From: Mastigias papua | Taxonomy: Eukaryota > Cnidaria > Scyphozoa > Rhizostomeae > Mastigiidae | Assembly: GCA_964019165.1 (NCBI GenBank) | Contig: OZ025270.1 | Location: forward strand, 12,123,150-12,187,149 | Length of the DNA stretch: 64,000 nucleotides | Reading direction: 5' to 3' | Part shown: one piece after another, positions 60,388 through 64,000 of the stretch | Layout: each line of letters starts with the position of its first letter | Position numbering within the stretch: position 1 is the first letter of the stretch | The notes under the pieces: model-generated | Told to the model about the DNA's origin: nothing | The model's input: only the letters and a program-made list of their open reading frames with translations | Databases searched by the model: none | Position numbers and translations under genes: made by a program

Positions 60388-61360
60388 CAGCAATTCATAA
60401 AAGGAATCAGTAAATGGCTCGAGGTATATTCATTGAGGAAAAAGGCAAGGCTTTGTGACTACATGATGAAAATGTACAGTTTGATTGCGTCATATTGTAA
60501 GAATATTGACCAATACTGAACGGTATGAAAATCTGTGCCTGTCACGAACACTTCTGGCCAGATATATATTGAAAAGAAGCTAACACAATCAGCCTAGATC
60601 AGGCAATTTGCGAGAACAAAAGTGGATTGATCAAACCGAGTTTCCTAATCTATTTATCAGCTTAGAATGTTGACTTCTAAACGAAATTTGGTCTACCTTT
60701 GATTTACACAACAAAGAGCCTAAAGAAAAACGTATTCTTTGCCTACTCCACTACGTGCACGCTCTTACTTTTGTCAGAAATCCACCAATTATCAAACAAA
60801 TAGTGGACATTCCCTAGAGTACTTGCAATTATGTATGTTTGTCCCCATTGGCATCGCTGCAGTCCTTGAATTCCTACTTCCCAAACCGCAATACCAGCCA
60901 AGAGGGCAGCAAAGTGAGCGCAATCCTTTCAGTTCAGTTTCCATCCTTTACTTCCTGGTCAACCTCTTTGTACCTTGATAACTTCTCTTTACAAGCGAAT
61001 ATAACAAATATATAGAAATACCCATGCTCTACTAAATCATATATCCTAGTGGTACATCCCCTACTCAATTACTTTCTTTGTAACAAACGTCAACTGCCAC
61101 GCCCAAGATCAAAGGAACTTGGGGAGCATTTGGGGTACGTGTGTTTGCAATTGTCAAAAGTGACTTCAAAATTGCAACATACACACTTTACCAAGAGACA
61201 AAAATATGAGAGGCACTAACAAAATCAAAGAGTGCTCCTTTTCGTAATCATAAAAAAATCAAATTTCATTCTAATCTATATTGTATCTTACCCCTACCCT
61301 CCCTACCCTTCTCTGTTTGCAATACATATTCTAGAATGTCACGCGCCATATATCTCTGCT
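60388..61360. other. No gene recognised
   Basis: AT-rich sequence between two transposons; the short open frame at 60739 on the plus strand has no recognised motif. Confidence 0.45.
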
Positions 61361-64000
61361 CAGTGGCGGATCTAGACATTCGCCACATTCGCACTGGCGA
61401 ATGTCAGAATTTAGATCCTTCTGAAAACTCTTAAAAGGCCTATTGAAACATTTTAGTGCTTACGTATTTTTAATATATGCTTTGAAGTTTTAGATTGTTG
61501 CAACTGTTAGTTAAAGCTCGTAGGTATCCTTCGTAACCCGAATCACCTTTCCCATGGCATCTATCCGAGCAAGTGCTTCAGACACCCACCTCGTTTTCAT
61601 TTAGTACTCCGATGCATTCCCCTCCCCCAGGGTAATCTCCAAACTTCACTACTTTCAGGAGCCAATAAGATTCGTGGCGAATGTCAAAATTTTTTATAAT
61701 AAATTATAGCTGCGCGCGCTTATGAGATCAAAGGTAAAAAGTACCCACAAGAATGTTTGCGAATGTCTGACGTCAAAGGAGATGTCCAGGGTAAAAAGCG
61801 AATAGGAAAAAGCAATGGGAGAAATGGTCTTGCGAATGTGGCGAAAGGAAGTGAGATCATGATGCAAAGCTAGAGAATGGGGATAGCCACAAGAACTTGG
61901 GAGAATGAAAACCTCGCTTTAGTGCTGTGCCTGCTCTGTTTACATCCCGGAGTGGAAGGTTTACATCAATTGAAATATTGAAAACTTGAAATTGGAAAAC
62001 TCTCAGCGACACATTTTGGAATTCTTGCATCAAATATCAAAGTTGATGAAACAGGAAGATTCTAATGGCATAGAAGGCGTCTCTTAGAATACCGAAGCTC
62101 TCTGGACATGCAAACTCGAAGGAGCCTTAACAATGTTATTTCCTATAAAGTAGATGAGGCCGCTAATATGTGCTAGGAGTACCATGGCATCACAGGTATA
62201 TTTTGAAAAAGGTCAGACTGCAGTGCCCATAGCGTATGTTGAATGTGTACATTCAGAACAGTACTGCTTCCTGGACTGATCATCTTTGTGCATTTTGTAC
62301 CAGCAAAATGCAACATGGAAACAAGAGTATGAAAAGGATTCAGCAAGTTGAACAAGTTGCCACGTTTTACTAATGTTAATGCCTTCATTGTTTTCTTATT
62401 CTGGTTCACACGTAAGTTCATTGCTGATGAAAATTGCTTTTATAATACTGTTTCTTTAATGGTAACTGGGCATGAAAATTCATACCATCTACTCCGATCC
62501 AAGCTCTTTATTCTGCAGAAGTTTGTCTTCATCCAGATTTTTATGCCTCTCATCCACATTTTATTACTATTCTGGTTAAAGAGAGAACTTCTAGCCTTCT
62601 TGAAACAATTTTCTCCCTATCAATAACATTCCAAGCAAGTGATCATTTTGATAAGTCTCTGCAAAATATGCAGGTTGTGTCAAGCTTGAATTAAATTCTC
62701 AAAGCAGAAGATGGAGCCCCTCAACTTGTCTTATGGCATTAACAAGTATTTTAGGATTGCCAACTTATTCCCTTTATCCTGAAATTGGCAATAGACATGC
62801 CATTTCTCCAGGGATTGCACAGGTCCATTCAGGAGAGATGAAGTGTTAATTGCATTCCATCAAACCAATGTGCATAGTCTGTGCACATGCAAAAGGCAAA
62901 AAGGCATTATACAAGCCTGATCATATAGTTCCTGTATTCATTATCAATGATGAAAATCAAATATATTCTATACAAAGTCATATACTGATAGTCTCTCCCC
63001 CAAAACTAAGAAAAGTGGAAACAATATCTACCAACTCCAGCATATGCATTGCTGCCTTTCATAAAATGAAGACACCAGTTCTAAGTTAAGGGAGTTGTTC
63101 AGGAAAGTATTGATGATAAAGAGAAGCTGGATGAAAAAACCCCTTTTTACCACTTTTGGTTCTGACATTGGCTCCTTTTATCATGAAACTGATTAACTCA
63201 GCATTTTGCTACAATTTGATATTGTCAAAAAAGATTGGAAGCCAAATTCAAGTTTTCAATTTTCAAATCAGAAGAGTTCTGGTTTAAATCAAGTTTCATT
63301 ATAGGTGGTTGACAAGAGGTAATTAGAAAGATTTCAATGTTTTAAAAGGTTCAAATGTCTTAATGCAGTACCTTTTGCCTTACATGTGCATTATTTGGGC
63401 ATCCATTTGATTCATATACCTAAAGATTGAACAGGCTAAACACATAACCTTTTTCTGACTGGTTTTGTGGCTCCAGATTTAATTCAGGACCATGAAACTA
63501 AGTCAGAAATTCATAAAACTTCCATGTTGACAACACAGGACTTTTTGAGCACTCTTGAAAATAAAGAGAAATCTACTGATTTGATTCATAATAAGATTTT
63601 AAGCCAGACAGTGTCAGTGAATTGAACTGAACCAGCACCAACAGTAAAGACAATCCTGTTGTGTAGAAGACAAAACATATCTGTAGTAGGCCATAGAACT
63701 GACTTGTCATAATGCTTCAGTAGACTGTGGGAATTTCCAGACAATGTTGAACTTGAGGGTGGATAGCGGAGGTGAAGTTTTGAAGATCATTTTGAAACAG
63801 CTACTCAAAATGCAACATGGAGATGAAAAGCAACTCAGAATGAAGTACTATCATGTTGTGCTGAAGTAATTACTGAAGATGAAGTCAGTGACATTAAGAA
63901 AAATAGATCCTTATCGTTTCTTGCTGATTAAGTCACAGATTGCTTCACTAGGGAACAAATGCCCCTTGTCTTGCAACTGTAGATTCAGAATATGACAGTT
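61361..64000 (+). mobile_element. hAT element, ZMYM1/TTF type, decayed, runs off the window
   Basis: CAGTGGCGGATCTAGAC at 61361 is typical of a hAT terminal repeat. About 2 kb later, in the matching orientation, a decayed transposase begins. The right end lies outside the window, so the unit is inferred. The 62.2-63.1 kb part contains open frames that I do not recognise. Confidence 0.65.
63360..64000 (+). pseudogene. hAT transposase remnant (TTF zinc finger and DUF4371 region)
   Basis: Across several frames the sequence reads CSTFCLTCALFGHPFDSYT (TTF-type finger), EIHKTSMLTTQDFLSTLENK, TVKTILLCRRQNISVVGHRT, and near the edge EDEVSDIKKNRSLSFLAD followed by VTDCFTREQMPLVLQL. This is the N-terminal order of ZMYM1-like hAT transposases, in which a DUF4371 region precedes the catalytic core. 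In-frame stops (for example after LAD) and frameshifts mark it as dead. The C-terminal part is outside the window. Confidence 0.9.

Overview
The window is AT-rich animal nuclear DNA with many short exons in long introns. It also has long microsatellites and a heavy load of DNA transposons and non-LTR retrotransposon debris. The main gene is a large collagen on the minus strand that combines Kazal, von Willebrand A (vWA) and WAP modules with an interrupted Gly-X-Y domain. Together with the transposon types, this points to a cnidarian, probably an anthozoan or hydrozoan. That assignment is inference; I cannot name the species.

Collagen gene (minus strand, 47138 down to 1, both ends open). I could place 40 exons whose splice sites and reading phases all join. 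In transcript order they encode Kazal, Kazal, vWA1, WAP1, vWA2, WAP2, vWA3, a short linker, a collagenous region of 28 exons, vWA4, then a second collagenous stretch that runs off the left edge. My addition gives 5,592 coding bases, about 1,864 codons. Exons 10-28 are small, phase 0 and mostly multiples of 9 bp. Later collagenous exons are 130-210 bp and mostly phase 1. The start codon is not securely found; a signal-peptide-like exon candidate lies at 54.2-54.5 kb.

Region 7441-11221, inside a collagen intron, is a nearly complete two-gene DNA transposon with 237-bp inverted repeats that are identical as read. The plus-strand gene is a SAP-SWIM-YqaJ nuclease broken by one in-frame UGA. The minus-strand gene is an intact THAP plus IS5-like (DDE_Tnp_4) transposase. 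The two converge and overlap by 11 bp. This set matches the ISL2EU group of the PIF/Harbinger assemblage.

Other mobile DNA: LINE reverse-transcriptase fragments lie near 1.0-1.6, 20.7-21.2, 36.2-37.0 and 58.2-58.9 kb, with a different retroelement-type ORF fragment at 26.3-26.6 kb. Several non-autonomous elements have readable ends and target duplications (16.6, 37.0, 39.1, 41.0 and 60.2 kb), and several more repeat families recur within the window. The right end (61361-64000) is the 5' part of a decayed hAT element related to ZMYM1/TTF-type transposases.

Between 47.2 and 61.4 kb I see no convincing conserved gene, only repeats and one possible first exon. No tRNA, rRNA or CRISPR array was recognised.
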